Positions 1 through 6,953 of a stretch of 20,613 bases of DNA are shown one piece after another. Numbering within the stretch: position 1 is the stretch's first letter; the number at the start of each line of letters is the position of its first letter. The stretch spans positions 1 through 20,613 of the forward strand of contig CAWVSY010000062.1 of the NCBI GenBank assembly GCA_963933055.1, given 5' to 3'. Both the position numbers and the translations under genes were made by a program. This stretch comes from Oleispira sp963933055 (GTDB lineage Bacteria > Pseudomonadota > Gammaproteobacteria > Pseudomonadales > Oceanobacteraceae). Under the pieces are notes generated by a model. It worked only from the letters and a program-made list of their open reading frames with translations. It ran no database searches and was not told where the DNA came from.

Positions 1-100
1 CATTCAAGACGGTGAGTGATTGGTTGGGTTTATGAATAGCCGCTAATGAAACTAACTCATTGCGCCTTATTCTGCGCCAGCGGCGTATTATTTTCCAAAC

Positions 101-1942
101 ATGTCACGCATGAGTGCGGTAGAAGTTTTTAAAGGGCCGTCTGCCATTCAATTTGGCCCTGCGACCGTCGGTGGCGCGATCAATTTAGTAAGCCGTGAGA
201 TTCCTTATGAATCTACCGGTGAATTAGACGTTCAGTACGGCAGTGATAATTTTCAACGCTACAATCTTTTTCAAGGTCAGCAAATCGATCAGTTTGGTTA
301 TTTAATTGAAGGTTTAAACGTCAGTGCTGATGGCTTTAAAGATCTCGATGGTGCAGGGGCGAATGATAATACCGGCTTTGAAAGAAACGATGTCAATTTG
401 CAAACCAGCTGGCAAATACTCGGGGAAGTGAATCAGTTATTTTTATTGAAGCTGGGTTATGCCGATGAAGATGCCAATGAAACGTATCTAGGTTTAACGC
501 GAAATGATTTTGAAGCTGATGCTAATCGCCGTTATGCCGCGTCCAGATTGGATAAGAGTGAATGGACCCATGAACAGTTTCAATTAACGCATCAGCTAGA
601 AGTTAATGACTTTGTTGTGACGACCGATGTGTATCGTAATAACTTTGATCGTGACTGGTTCAAAATCAATGGATTTAACGCCAGTAATATAACCCTTGAT
701 GGTGTGCTGTCTGATCCTATTGCTAATGCCGCTTATTACAATGTATTAACGGGTGAGGCGAGCAGTGCCAATACCGATCAGCAGTTGCGTCTTGGCAATA
801 ACGGACGTAAGTTTTTCTCCCAGGGAATTCAGACACGCATTCATAACCGCTATGATTTTTTTGGTTTTCAAAATGATGTCGAGGTAGGTATTCGTATTCA
901 TCAAGACCAAGTTGAGCGTCACCATACTGAGCAGAATTATACGATGTTTGTTGGTGGTGTTTTGCAAGCGGTTACGGGTACGTATAAAACCACTGTGCGC
1001 AATAAAAACGATGCGTTAGCCGTTGCTGTATATATTCAAGATAAAATCCAAATTGATGATACGGTCGTCAGCTTAGGCCTTCGTCATGAAAATATTGAAT
1101 CGTCTAAAACCACGTATGGAAAAATTACGGGTATTAAAGAATCTGAAAATACGTTGAAGCAATCTGTTTGGTTGCCTGGTATTGGTGTTTATTCTCAGCT
1201 AACGGAAGAGATTGGTATTTTAGCGGGAATTTATAAAGGCTTCACTGCGGCGACGCCAGGCACTGCGGATGATGTTAATCCAGAGGAAAGTACCAACTTT
1301 GAATTAGGCACACGTTTTTCCGGTGATTGGGCATTCGGTGGCCAAGCTGAAGTGATTGCTTTTGTGAATAATTACAGCGAATTCAGTGGTACTTGCAGTT
1401 TTGCGCAGGGATCCTGCGATAACAATAATACGGGCGAACAATCTAATGCAGGCAGCGCCGTTGTTTATGGTTTAGAAGCGGGTTGGAATCGTCAGTTATT
1501 ACTGGGTGAGTTTAGGGTGCCTATGTCATCAACATATACCTACAGTCATGGTGAATTTGGTGATGCGTTTGTCGATAGCACGGGTGCCTTTGGTGAAACA
1601 GGCCAGTTGATTGAAGAGGGTTATGAAATTGGTTATTTACCAGAGCATCGCTTGAATGTTCAACTCGGTATTGGGCAAGATAAGTGGCAACTAAATACAT
1701 CACTTTTATATCAAAGTGAAATGCGCAATGTGCCGGGTGAAGGCCGTATTGATAAAGCCGATTTGATTGAAGCGCATACGATTATTGATGTGAGTGCGAG
1801 CTATCAATATTTGATCGACCTGCAATTCTATAGCACGATCGATAATGTATTTGATGAGCAATATATTGCGGGTGTAAAACCTTATGGCTTTCGCCCAGGC
1901 AAACCTCGTTCGATTAATATCGGTGCAAAATACAGTTTTTAA
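101..1942 (+). CDS. TonB-dependent outer-membrane receptor, 5'-disrupted or partial
   Basis: This encodes the C-terminal half of the plug domain and a complete 22-strand-type beta-barrel of a TonB-dependent receptor, a family that imports iron chelates or other nutrients across the outer membrane. The plug signature MSAVEVFKGPSAIQFGP and GGAINLVSR lie at the very start, and the protein ends in an aromatic residue (KYSF), as barrel proteins do. The 613 residues from ATG 101 have no signal peptide, no TonB box and no first half of the plug. No Shine-Dalgarno sequence precedes this ATG. Family-like sequence (IAPYSAPAAYYFP) continues upstream in the same frame to about base 59, but stops at 17, 44, 47 and 53 block it. 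The true gene therefore began further left and is broken or interrupted here. The ligand cannot be told; FecA-like siderophore or ferric-citrate receptors are the nearest type I recognise. Confidence 0.85.
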   Translation: MSRMSAVEVFKGPSAIQFGPATVGGAINLVSREIPYESTGELDVQYGSDNFQRYNLFQGQQIDQFGYLIEGLNVSADGFKDLDGAGANDNTGFERNDVNLQTSWQILGEVNQLFLLKLGYADEDANETYLGLTRNDFEADANRRYAASRLDKSEWTHEQFQLTHQLEVNDFVVTTDVYRNNFDRDWFKINGFNASNITLDGVLSDPIANAAYYNVLTGEASSANTDQQLRLGNNGRKFFSQGIQTRIHNRYDFFGFQNDVEVGIRIHQDQVERHHTEQNYTMFVGGVLQAVTGTYKTTVRNKNDALAVAVYIQDKIQIDDTVVSLGLRHENIESSKTTYGKITGIKESENTLKQSVWLPGIGVYSQLTEEIGILAGIYKGFTAATPGTADDVNPEESTNFELGTRFSGDWAFGGQAEVIAFVNNYSEFSGTCSFAQGSCDNNNTGEQSNAGSAVVYGLEAGWNRQLLLGEFRVPMSSTYTYSHGEFGDAFVDSTGAFGETGQLIEEGYEIGYLPEHRLNVQLGIGQDKWQLNTSLLYQSEMRNVPGEGRIDKADLIEAHTIIDVSASYQYLIDLQFYSTIDNVFDEQYIAGVKPYGFRPGKPRSINIGAKYSF

Positions 1943-1972
1943 AATGCTTGGTTTTAAACATTAGTACTTATG

Positions 1973-2008
1973 AAAGCCATTATTCGTTAGGATAATGGCT
2001 TTTTCTTT
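1973..2008 (+). terminator. Intrinsic terminator after the TonB receptor
   Basis: AAAGCCATTAT (1973-1983) and ATAATGGCTTT (1992-2002) form a perfect 11-bp stem with an 8-base loop, followed by the T-rich tract TTTTTCTTT at 2000-2008. It sits 31 bases after the receptor stop codon. Confidence 0.85.
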
Positions 2009-2020
2009 AAGGGTGTATGT

Positions 2021-2500
2021 ATGAAAAAAATTGCGATCTTTGTCGACGTACAGAATATTTATTATACGACTCGTGATGCTTATGGCCGGCCTTTTAATTA
2101 TCGTAGTTTTTGGAAGAAGATTGCCCAGCAGGGTGACATTGTATCTGCTCTGGCTTATGCCATTCATAAAGGTGACGATCAGCAAATTAAGTTTCAGGAT
2201 GCATTAAAACATATTGGTTTTGATGTAAAGCTGAAGCCTTATATTCAGCGCAGTGACGGTTCGGCAAAAGGTGATTGGGATGTGGGTATCACCATTGATG
2301 TAATGGAAGCTGCCGCGTCTGGCGATGTTGATACCATCATTTTACTTTCAGGGGATGGAGACTTTGATCTGTTGCTAAAAAAAGTACAGCAAGCGTATGG
2401 CATCAGCACCGAAGTTTATGGTGTACCTAAGCTGACGGCTGGATCTTTGGTCGAAGCCGCTTGCCATTTCCATCCTATCCGCCAAGAGTACTTGATGTAG
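2021..2500 (+). CDS. NYN-domain (LabA/DUF88-like) putative ribonuclease
   Basis: A 159-residue single-domain protein of the NYN family, PIN-like metal-dependent nucleases thought to act on RNA. The acidic metal-site residues expected of the fold are visible: Asp9 and Asn12 in FVDVQNIYY at the end of strand 1, Asp85/Asp87/Asp93 in KGDWDVGITIDVM, and Asp112/Asp114/Asp116 in LSGDGDFD. The length is normal for a stand-alone NYN protein, and no extra OST-HTH domain is attached. The ATG at 2021 is preceded by AAGGG at about 2009-2013. This binding site starts right where the upstream terminator's T-tract ends, so the gene relies on a promoter I could not locate or on read-through. The substrate is unknown. 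The family call is firm; nuclease activity is inferred from the family. Confidence 0.85.
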   Translation: MKKIAIFVDVQNIYYTTRDAYGRPFNYRSFWKKIAQQGDIVSALAYAIHKGDDQQIKFQDALKHIGFDVKLKPYIQRSDGSAKGDWDVGITIDVMEAAASGDVDTIILLSGDGDFDLLLKKVQQAYGISTEVYGVPKLTAGSLVEAACHFHPIRQEYLM

Positions 2501-2602
2501 TATCAGTACTTGAGCTCATGCTAAGGTACTAAGCTTACTTAACATGTCTGTTTAGTTACCTTCTATGTACCAGATTTCACAGTTCAATTTTTGAGCATCC
2601 GC

Positions 2603-2608
2603 TATACT
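2603..2608 (+). promoter_or_regulatory. Possible -10 element for the small lipoprotein gene
   Basis: TATACT at 2603-2608, 32 bases before the lipoprotein start, resembles a sigma-70 -10 box. No convincing -35 lies at 16-18 bp, so this is a weak call. Confidence 0.3.
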
Positions 2609-2640
2609 CTAGTTGATTAAAGATTAAACAGTGAAACCCA

Positions 2641-3015
2641 ATGAAGCTTATCTCTTACTTTGTGATCTTGCTATTAACCGGACTGTTATCGGCATGCGGT
2701 CAGGAAAAACCTTTTGATTTACAAGGAAAAGCCGGTGGTATCGGTGATGCGATGGAGCATTGTCGTGCTTTTATGCGCCATTTATTGCCTGACGATGCCT
2801 ATGTTTATATTGATTCTGCTTCGAGTCGAGAAGCGACAGAGTATTTTGATATTTTCTTAGATCTACAAGATAGAACTCAAGAAGGATACGCTCAGTGTCG
2901 GGTAGATAAGGCAGGCTTAATTATTTATTACGTTATTCGTGAGTTTCGCCAAAAAGGTCGTTCGTTCACGATGGAAGACAGCGATAAAGCGGTACAAGCG
3001 AAGACGTTAAGCTAG
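2641..3015 (+). CDS. Small predicted lipoprotein of unknown function
   Basis: A 124-residue protein beginning with a lipoprotein signal: a hydrophobic stretch and the lipobox LLSAC with the acylated Cys19, followed by GQE. The residue after the cysteine is Gly rather than Asp, so outer-membrane sorting is likely. The mature part is about 105 residues, polar, with two further cysteines (in EHCRAF and YAQCRV) that could form a disulfide in the periplasm. I do not recognise a family. It has its own upstream gap of about 140 bases and a strong terminator just downstream, so it is probably a single-gene transcript. The Shine-Dalgarno sequence is weak; the ATG at 2641 is chosen because it places the signal peptide correctly. 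Confidence 0.75.
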   Translation: MKLISYFVILLLTGLLSACGQEKPFDLQGKAGGIGDAMEHCRAFMRHLLPDDAYVYIDSASSREATEYFDIFLDLQDRTQEGYAQCRVDKAGLIIYYVIREFRQKGRSFTMEDSDKAVQAKTLS

Positions 3016-3021
3016 GTTTCA

Positions 3022-3067
3022 AGCGAGCATTAAGCGCTTTAGGGCTTAATGCTCGCTAAGGTTTTTT
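3022..3067 (+). terminator. Intrinsic terminator after the small lipoprotein gene
   Basis: A perfect 14-bp stem, AGCGAGCATTAAGC (3022-3035) with GCTTAATGCTCGCT (3044-3057), has an 8-base loop and is followed by a T-run at 3062-3067. It lies in the convergent gap with the kinase gene, and its T-run overlaps that gene's stop codon on the other strand. The minus-strand side lacks a T-run, so it mainly stops plus-strand transcription. Confidence 0.85.
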
Positions 3068-4058
3068 ACAGCACGGCTTTTAGTGGCGTATGTTGTTCCG
3101 CTTCTAAGCGAGGACCAAACTGGCTCACAACCTTAGAGGATGCTGCGCTCGCTAAACGACCCGCCGCGGCAAAGTCGTGACCATGAGTGATTGCGTACAT
3201 AAAGGCACCTGCAAACATATCACCAGCACCGTTTGAATCGAGAGCTGTTACTGGATTGGCTTCGATTTGATGAGTTGTCTTGCCATCAAAAGCGATTGCG
3301 CCTTTGCTGCCTAAGGTAATGGCAAAGGTTTTTGCTTGGGTTTTCATGAAGGCTATCGCGTCTTCAAGGTTGTCGACATCGGCGAATAACATCGCTTCTT
3401 CTTCATTACAGAATAATAGATCAATACCATCGCCGATCATTTCTTTTAAACCGTCTTTGAAGAACTGGACCATCGCAGGATCGGAAAAAGTGAGGGCGGT
3501 TTTAATGCCATTTTTTTCAGCCAGTTTACGCACTTCAATCGCGGCAGCACGAGAAAGGTCCGATGTTACTAAATAGCCTTCGATGTATGCGTATTCCGAG
3601 TCGGTTAGTGCTGCTTCATCAATATGCTTTTGTTCTAAGTTAGTCGTAATACCTAAATAGGTATTCATCGTACGTTCAGCATCGGGTGTCACCATGACTA
3701 GGCATTTACCGGTCACACCGTCATCACGATCGTCGCTTAAGTTAGTATCAACACCTGCGGCGGTCATGTCTTGCATGTAAAAATCCCCCGCTTCATCGTT
3801 AGCAACATTACAGCTATAAAAGGTTTTGGCGCCGAAGTAGCTAGCACCGATAATGGTATTAGCAGCACTGCCACCACAAGCACGCTTCTTCAGACCAAAG
3901 CGATCGTTCAAGACGGCTAAGCGTTCGGCTAGCTGATCTTCTTCAATTAAGGTCATCATGCCTTTTTCAATCTTAAGATCCGAGAAGAAGTCATCTTTAA
4001 CTTCAAATTCTTTATCGACCAATGCGTTGCCGATGCCGTATATGTGGTACTTAGCCAT
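3066..4058 (-). CDS. PfkB-family carbohydrate/nucleoside kinase, adenosine kinase-like
   Basis: A 330-residue ribokinase-fold (PfkB) enzyme that transfers phosphate from ATP to a hydroxymethyl group; close relatives are usually annotated as adenosine kinase (adenosine to AMP, purine salvage). The glycine-rich PfkB signature CGGSAANTIIGASYFG is at about residues 61-75. The C-terminal signature DSNGAGDMFAGAF holds the anion hole and the catalytic base Asp280. I chose the ATG at 4058 (protein start MAKYHIYGIGNAL) over the longer TTG start at 4085, because family proteins begin at this strand and the extra nine residues look non-coding. It is divergent from mrcB across about 100 bases. The kinase family is certain; adenosine as the substrate is inferred from general similarity, not from substrate-binding residues. 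Confidence 0.85.
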   Translation of the reverse strand: MAKYHIYGIGNALVDKEFEVKDDFFSDLKIEKGMMTLIEEDQLAERLAVLNDRFGLKKRACGGSAANTIIGASYFGAKTFYSCNVANDEAGDFYMQDMTAAGVDTNLSDDRDDGVTGKCLVMVTPDAERTMNTYLGITTNLEQKHIDEAALTDSEYAYIEGYLVTSDLSRAAAIEVRKLAEKNGIKTALTFSDPAMVQFFKDGLKEMIGDGIDLLFCNEEEAMLFADVDNLEDAIAFMKTQAKTFAITLGSKGAIAFDGKTTHQIEANPVTALDSNGAGDMFAGAFMYAITHGHDFAAAGRLASAASSKVVSQFGPRLEAEQHTPLKAVL

Positions 4059-4158
4059 GAGTGATATCTCTATAGATGGGAACAATTATTTTATCTTAGG
4101 GTTAGTTTAACAGAACTCCGGCATATGACTAAGTCAGTCTGTGGTAGCATATGGCGCT

Positions 4159-6507
4159 ATGAAAACTGCTAAAAAGCCGACTAGGGCTGTGAAATCTAGT
4201 CCCAAAAAGAAATCCTCCTTAAAAAAGACTCTATGGTCTTGGTTTTGGCGTTTATCCATTCTTTTTATATTGGCGCTTTCGGTATGGCTAGTCTATCTGG
4301 ATGCACAGGTGCGCTCACAATTTGATGGCAATAAATGGGCCTTACCAGCAAAGGTTTATGCGCGCCCACTGTCTCTTTATCCTGGATTATTATTATCCGC
4401 TCAGCAATTAAAAGCAGAATTACAGTGGAATGACTATAAAGCGGTTAGCCATGTTGTGAGCCCAGGAACCTATGGTCGTGATGGCCGCGATTGGATTATT
4501 TATCGGCGTGCATTTTCGTTTGCTGATCGCACAGAGGATGCCGTAAAAATACGGTTGTCGTTGACTGATGGCCGTATTGAACAGTTGTCAGTGGCAGGAC
4601 AAATACGTGGCCTAGAGCGTATTGAGCCTCAATATATTGGCGGAATTTTTCCAGCGCATAATGAAGATCGCGATTTAATTGCACTCGAAGATATTCCACC
4701 GGCGCTGGTGGCGGCCTTGGTGGCGGTAGAAGATCGGGGTTATTTTGATCATTATGGTATTTCAATTCGTGGCATTTTAAGAGCCATGAAAGCAAATATT
4801 GCGGCAGGCCGTACGGTTCAGGGTGGCTCAACACTGACTCAGCAGTTGGTAAAAAACTTCTTTTTAACCAATGAGCGTTCTTTGCAGCGCAAAGTGAAAG
4901 AAGCGTTTATGGCCTTGTTATTAGAGCTGCATTACAGCAAAGAAGAAATTCTTCAGGCGTATTTGAATGAAGTTTATTTGGGGCAGTCAGGGCGTCGTTC
5001 TATTAATGGTATTGCGTTAGCGAGCCGTTTTTACTTTGCTAAAAATGTACAACAGCTGGATTTATCGGAAGTCGCGTTATTGGTTGGAATGGTTAAAGGG
5101 CCTTCTTATTATAATCCTTTCCGTCATCCCCAGCGGGCTCGCGAGCGTCGAGATCTGGTATTGGGTGTGATGGAAGAACTCAATATTATTAGCAGCACTC
5201 AGCGCATAAACGCCCAAGGACAAAATATTCAAGTTGCAGATTCTGGTCGAGCAGGTCAGCGTGAATACCCCGCGTTTATTCAATTGGTTAAGAGACAGCT
5301 GCAACAAGATTATCGTCTGCAAGATTTGCAGAGTACAGGCCTAAGAATTTTTACTACCTTGGATCCTTGGCTGCAGCACGCTACCGAAACATCCGTACAA
5401 AAACATATTAACAAGCTAGAAAAGCGTATGGGGTTTAAGCAATCGGTATTGGAAGCGGCGGCCATTGTTACGAGTGTTGATGGTGCTGAAGTACGAGCCA
5501 TTGTAGGCTCTCGTCGGGTTCAATATTTTGGTTTTAATCGCGCACTGGACGCTCAGCGATCCATTGGTTCTTTGGCTAAGCCTGCGGTATATCTAACAGC
5601 GTTGACATCTGGGCGCTATAATTGGTCAACCATCATTGATGATAAAGCGGTGAGTGTATCGGGTCAGGATGGCAGCTTATGGCAACCTCGAAATTATGAC
5701 CGCAAAGATTATGGCCCCGTATTTCTAGTCGATGCTATGTCTAAATCGCTCAATCAAGCGACGGCACGATTGGGAATGACGGTTGGCATTGAACAAGTTG
5801 TTCATACGTTTGAACGCTTAGGTGTCGACAAAGATATACCGCCTTATCCTTCTATATTGCTAGGGTCATTGGCTATGTCACCTTTACAAGTGACGCAAAT
5901 GTTTCAAACTTATGCGTCAGGTGGCTTTGCTATGGAGCCTAGAAGTATTCAGGCTTTAACGACCAATGATAATAAAGTATTAACCTCGTATGCCGCTAAG
6001 GGCGAACAGGTTTTTCCTCCTTATGTCATGGAGAATTTGCGTTATGGTCTACAGCAGGTCATTGTTCAAGGCACGGGTAAGCGCTTAGCTCGTACCTTTA
6101 ATACGACTAAAATAGCAGGCAAAACCGGGACCAGCGATGATCAGCGAGATGCTTGGTTTGCCGGTTTTGATGATCGACATTTAGGTGTTATCTGGGTTGG
6201 TCGAGATGATAATAAGTCGATGCCCTTTACTGCAGCAGGGGGGGCTTTGCCTATTTGGGAAGACATCTTTATGCAGTCAGGCCTAGAGCCATTAACGCCG
6301 TTGGTTGAACTGGATTGGGGCTGGGTAAATAGCCAAGGCCAAGTCGTTGAGCCTGAGTGTGGTATTCGTAAAATGCCCTTTATGCCTGGCGCATTGGATG
6401 GGCGCATTATTTCATGTGATAAATCAGCCGCAGGTTCAGGCTCTGAATCAGATTCGCAATTAAAAGATAATGAAGGGGGTGGCTCGTGGTTCGATTGGTT
6501 GTTTTAA
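4159..6507 (+). CDS. mrcB: Bifunctional penicillin-binding protein 1B
   Basis: A class A PBP that polymerises lipid II into glycan strands and cross-links the peptides at the inner membrane. Domains in order (782 residues from ATG 4159): a basic cytoplasmic tail, one membrane segment at about 30-55, a UB2H-like regulatory region at about 60-150, a GT51 glycosyltransferase with catalytic Glu191 in VEDRGYFDH and the GGSTLTQQLVKN motif, then the transpeptidase with Ser471/Lys474 (SLAK), Ser530-Leu-Asn532 (SxN) and KTGT at 655-658. The UB2H region marks it as PBP1b rather than PBP1a. A GTG at 4141 would add six residues; the ATG at 4159 gives the more typical basic start, although neither has a clear Shine-Dalgarno sequence. 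The last 22 bases overlap the downstream lipoprotein gene. Confidence 0.95.
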   Translation: MKTAKKPTRAVKSSPKKKSSLKKTLWSWFWRLSILFILALSVWLVYLDAQVRSQFDGNKWALPAKVYARPLSLYPGLLLSAQQLKAELQWNDYKAVSHVVSPGTYGRDGRDWIIYRRAFSFADRTEDAVKIRLSLTDGRIEQLSVAGQIRGLERIEPQYIGGIFPAHNEDRDLIALEDIPPALVAALVAVEDRGYFDHYGISIRGILRAMKANIAAGRTVQGGSTLTQQLVKNFFLTNERSLQRKVKEAFMALLLELHYSKEEILQAYLNEVYLGQSGRRSINGIALASRFYFAKNVQQLDLSEVALLVGMVKGPSYYNPFRHPQRARERRDLVLGVMEELNIISSTQRINAQGQNIQVADSGRAGQREYPAFIQLVKRQLQQDYRLQDLQSTGLRIFTTLDPWLQHATETSVQKHINKLEKRMGFKQSVLEAAAIVTSVDGAEVRAIVGSRRVQYFGFNRALDAQRSIGSLAKPAVYLTALTSGRYNWSTIIDDKAVSVSGQDGSLWQPRNYDRKDYGPVFLVDAMSKSLNQATARLGMTVGIEQVVHTFERLGVDKDIPPYPSILLGSLAMSPLQVTQMFQTYASGGFAMEPRSIQALTTNDNKVLTSYAAKGEQVFPPYVMENLRYGLQQVIVQGTGKRLARTFNTTKIAGKTGTSDDQRDAWFAGFDDRHLGVIWVGRDDNKSMPFTAAGGALPIWEDIFMQSGLEPLTPLVELDWGWVNSQGQVVEPECGIRKMPFMPGALDGRIISCDKSAAGSGSESDSQLKDNEGGGSWFDWLF

Positions 6508-6920
6508 TTTTTGTTGTAATAAGCTTTTTATCTGGGTGTAGTTCTTTACCGAATAGCCAAATAAATGATCCACGCTCTGTGCAAAGCCATGAAGAATATC
6601 AAGGGCAGGGTCATTCGTTAATCCGCTTGGATGAAGGTAAGCATCACCCAGCGATTCAGGTTTTGTTATCTCAAGCTGAGGAAGCGCGCCAACAAGGGGA
6701 TAATCGTCAAGCATTATCCTATCTTGACCAAGCTCGCCAAATTCAGCCCCGTAATTCGGCTATTTTTTATCGTCAGGCGTGGTTGAATTATCAGCTGGGT
6801 AATTTGTCGCAAGCTCAGCAGTTATTACAACGAGCGAAGCTTTATTTGAATAGCGATGGCATTTTGCAGCAAAGAGTGACTTCACTGCAAAATGATATCG
6901 ATGCTAGGTTAGGGTTCTAG
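6486..6920 (+). CDS. lpoP: TPR lipoprotein, probable PBP1b activator LpoP
   Basis: A 144-residue lipoprotein with lipobox LSGC (Cys18) and TPR-like helical repeats at about residues 45-110 (ARQQGDNRQALSYLDQARQI, then YRQAWLNYQLGNLSQAQQLL). It starts at GTG 6486, with a strong Shine-Dalgarno sequence (AAGGGGG) seven bases upstream inside the end of mrcB. The 22-base overlap implies translational coupling to PBP1b. In Pseudomonas aeruginosa a TPR-containing outer-membrane lipoprotein, LpoP, is encoded next to ponB/mrcB and stimulates PBP1b. Position, lipobox and TPR content all fit that role here. The lipoprotein and TPR nature are seen directly; the LpoP assignment is inferred from context and recalled literature. 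Confidence 0.8.
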   Translation: MVRLVVLIFVVISFLSGCSSLPNSQINDPRSVQSHEEYQGQGHSLIRLDEGKHHPAIQVLLSQAEEARQQGDNRQALSYLDQARQIQPRNSAIFYRQAWLNYQLGNLSQAQQLLQRAKLYLNSDGILQQRVTSLQNDIDARLGF

Positions 6921-6930
6921 CCTAGCCTTC
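6903..6930 (+). terminator. Possible hairpin terminator in the convergent gap
   Basis: GCTAGGTTAG (6903-6912) pairs with CTAGCCTAGC (6917-6926), with one G-U pair and a GGTT tetraloop, and spans the stop codon of the TPR lipoprotein. The following bases are only moderately T-rich (CTTCTAGTTT), so termination is uncertain. Confidence 0.35.
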
Positions 6931-6953
6931 TAGTTTAGTCGTCTAGCGTCCCG

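Noticed and set aside
23..56. Integron attC-like pair: GTTGGGT at 23-29 and AACTAAC at 50-56.
   Set aside because: The two core sites are in the wrong order for an attC site, one has a mismatch, and no integrase or cassette is nearby.
4126..4136. Palindrome TGACTAAGTCA between the kinase gene and mrcB as an operator.
   Set aside because: Only five bases per arm; a repeat this short is expected by chance in a window of this size, and no promoter could be fixed around it.
4496..4834. 112-codon minus-strand open frame inside mrcB.
   Set aside because: It lies wholly inside the glycosyltransferase domain of a clear mrcB and its protein shows no domain; a shadow frame.
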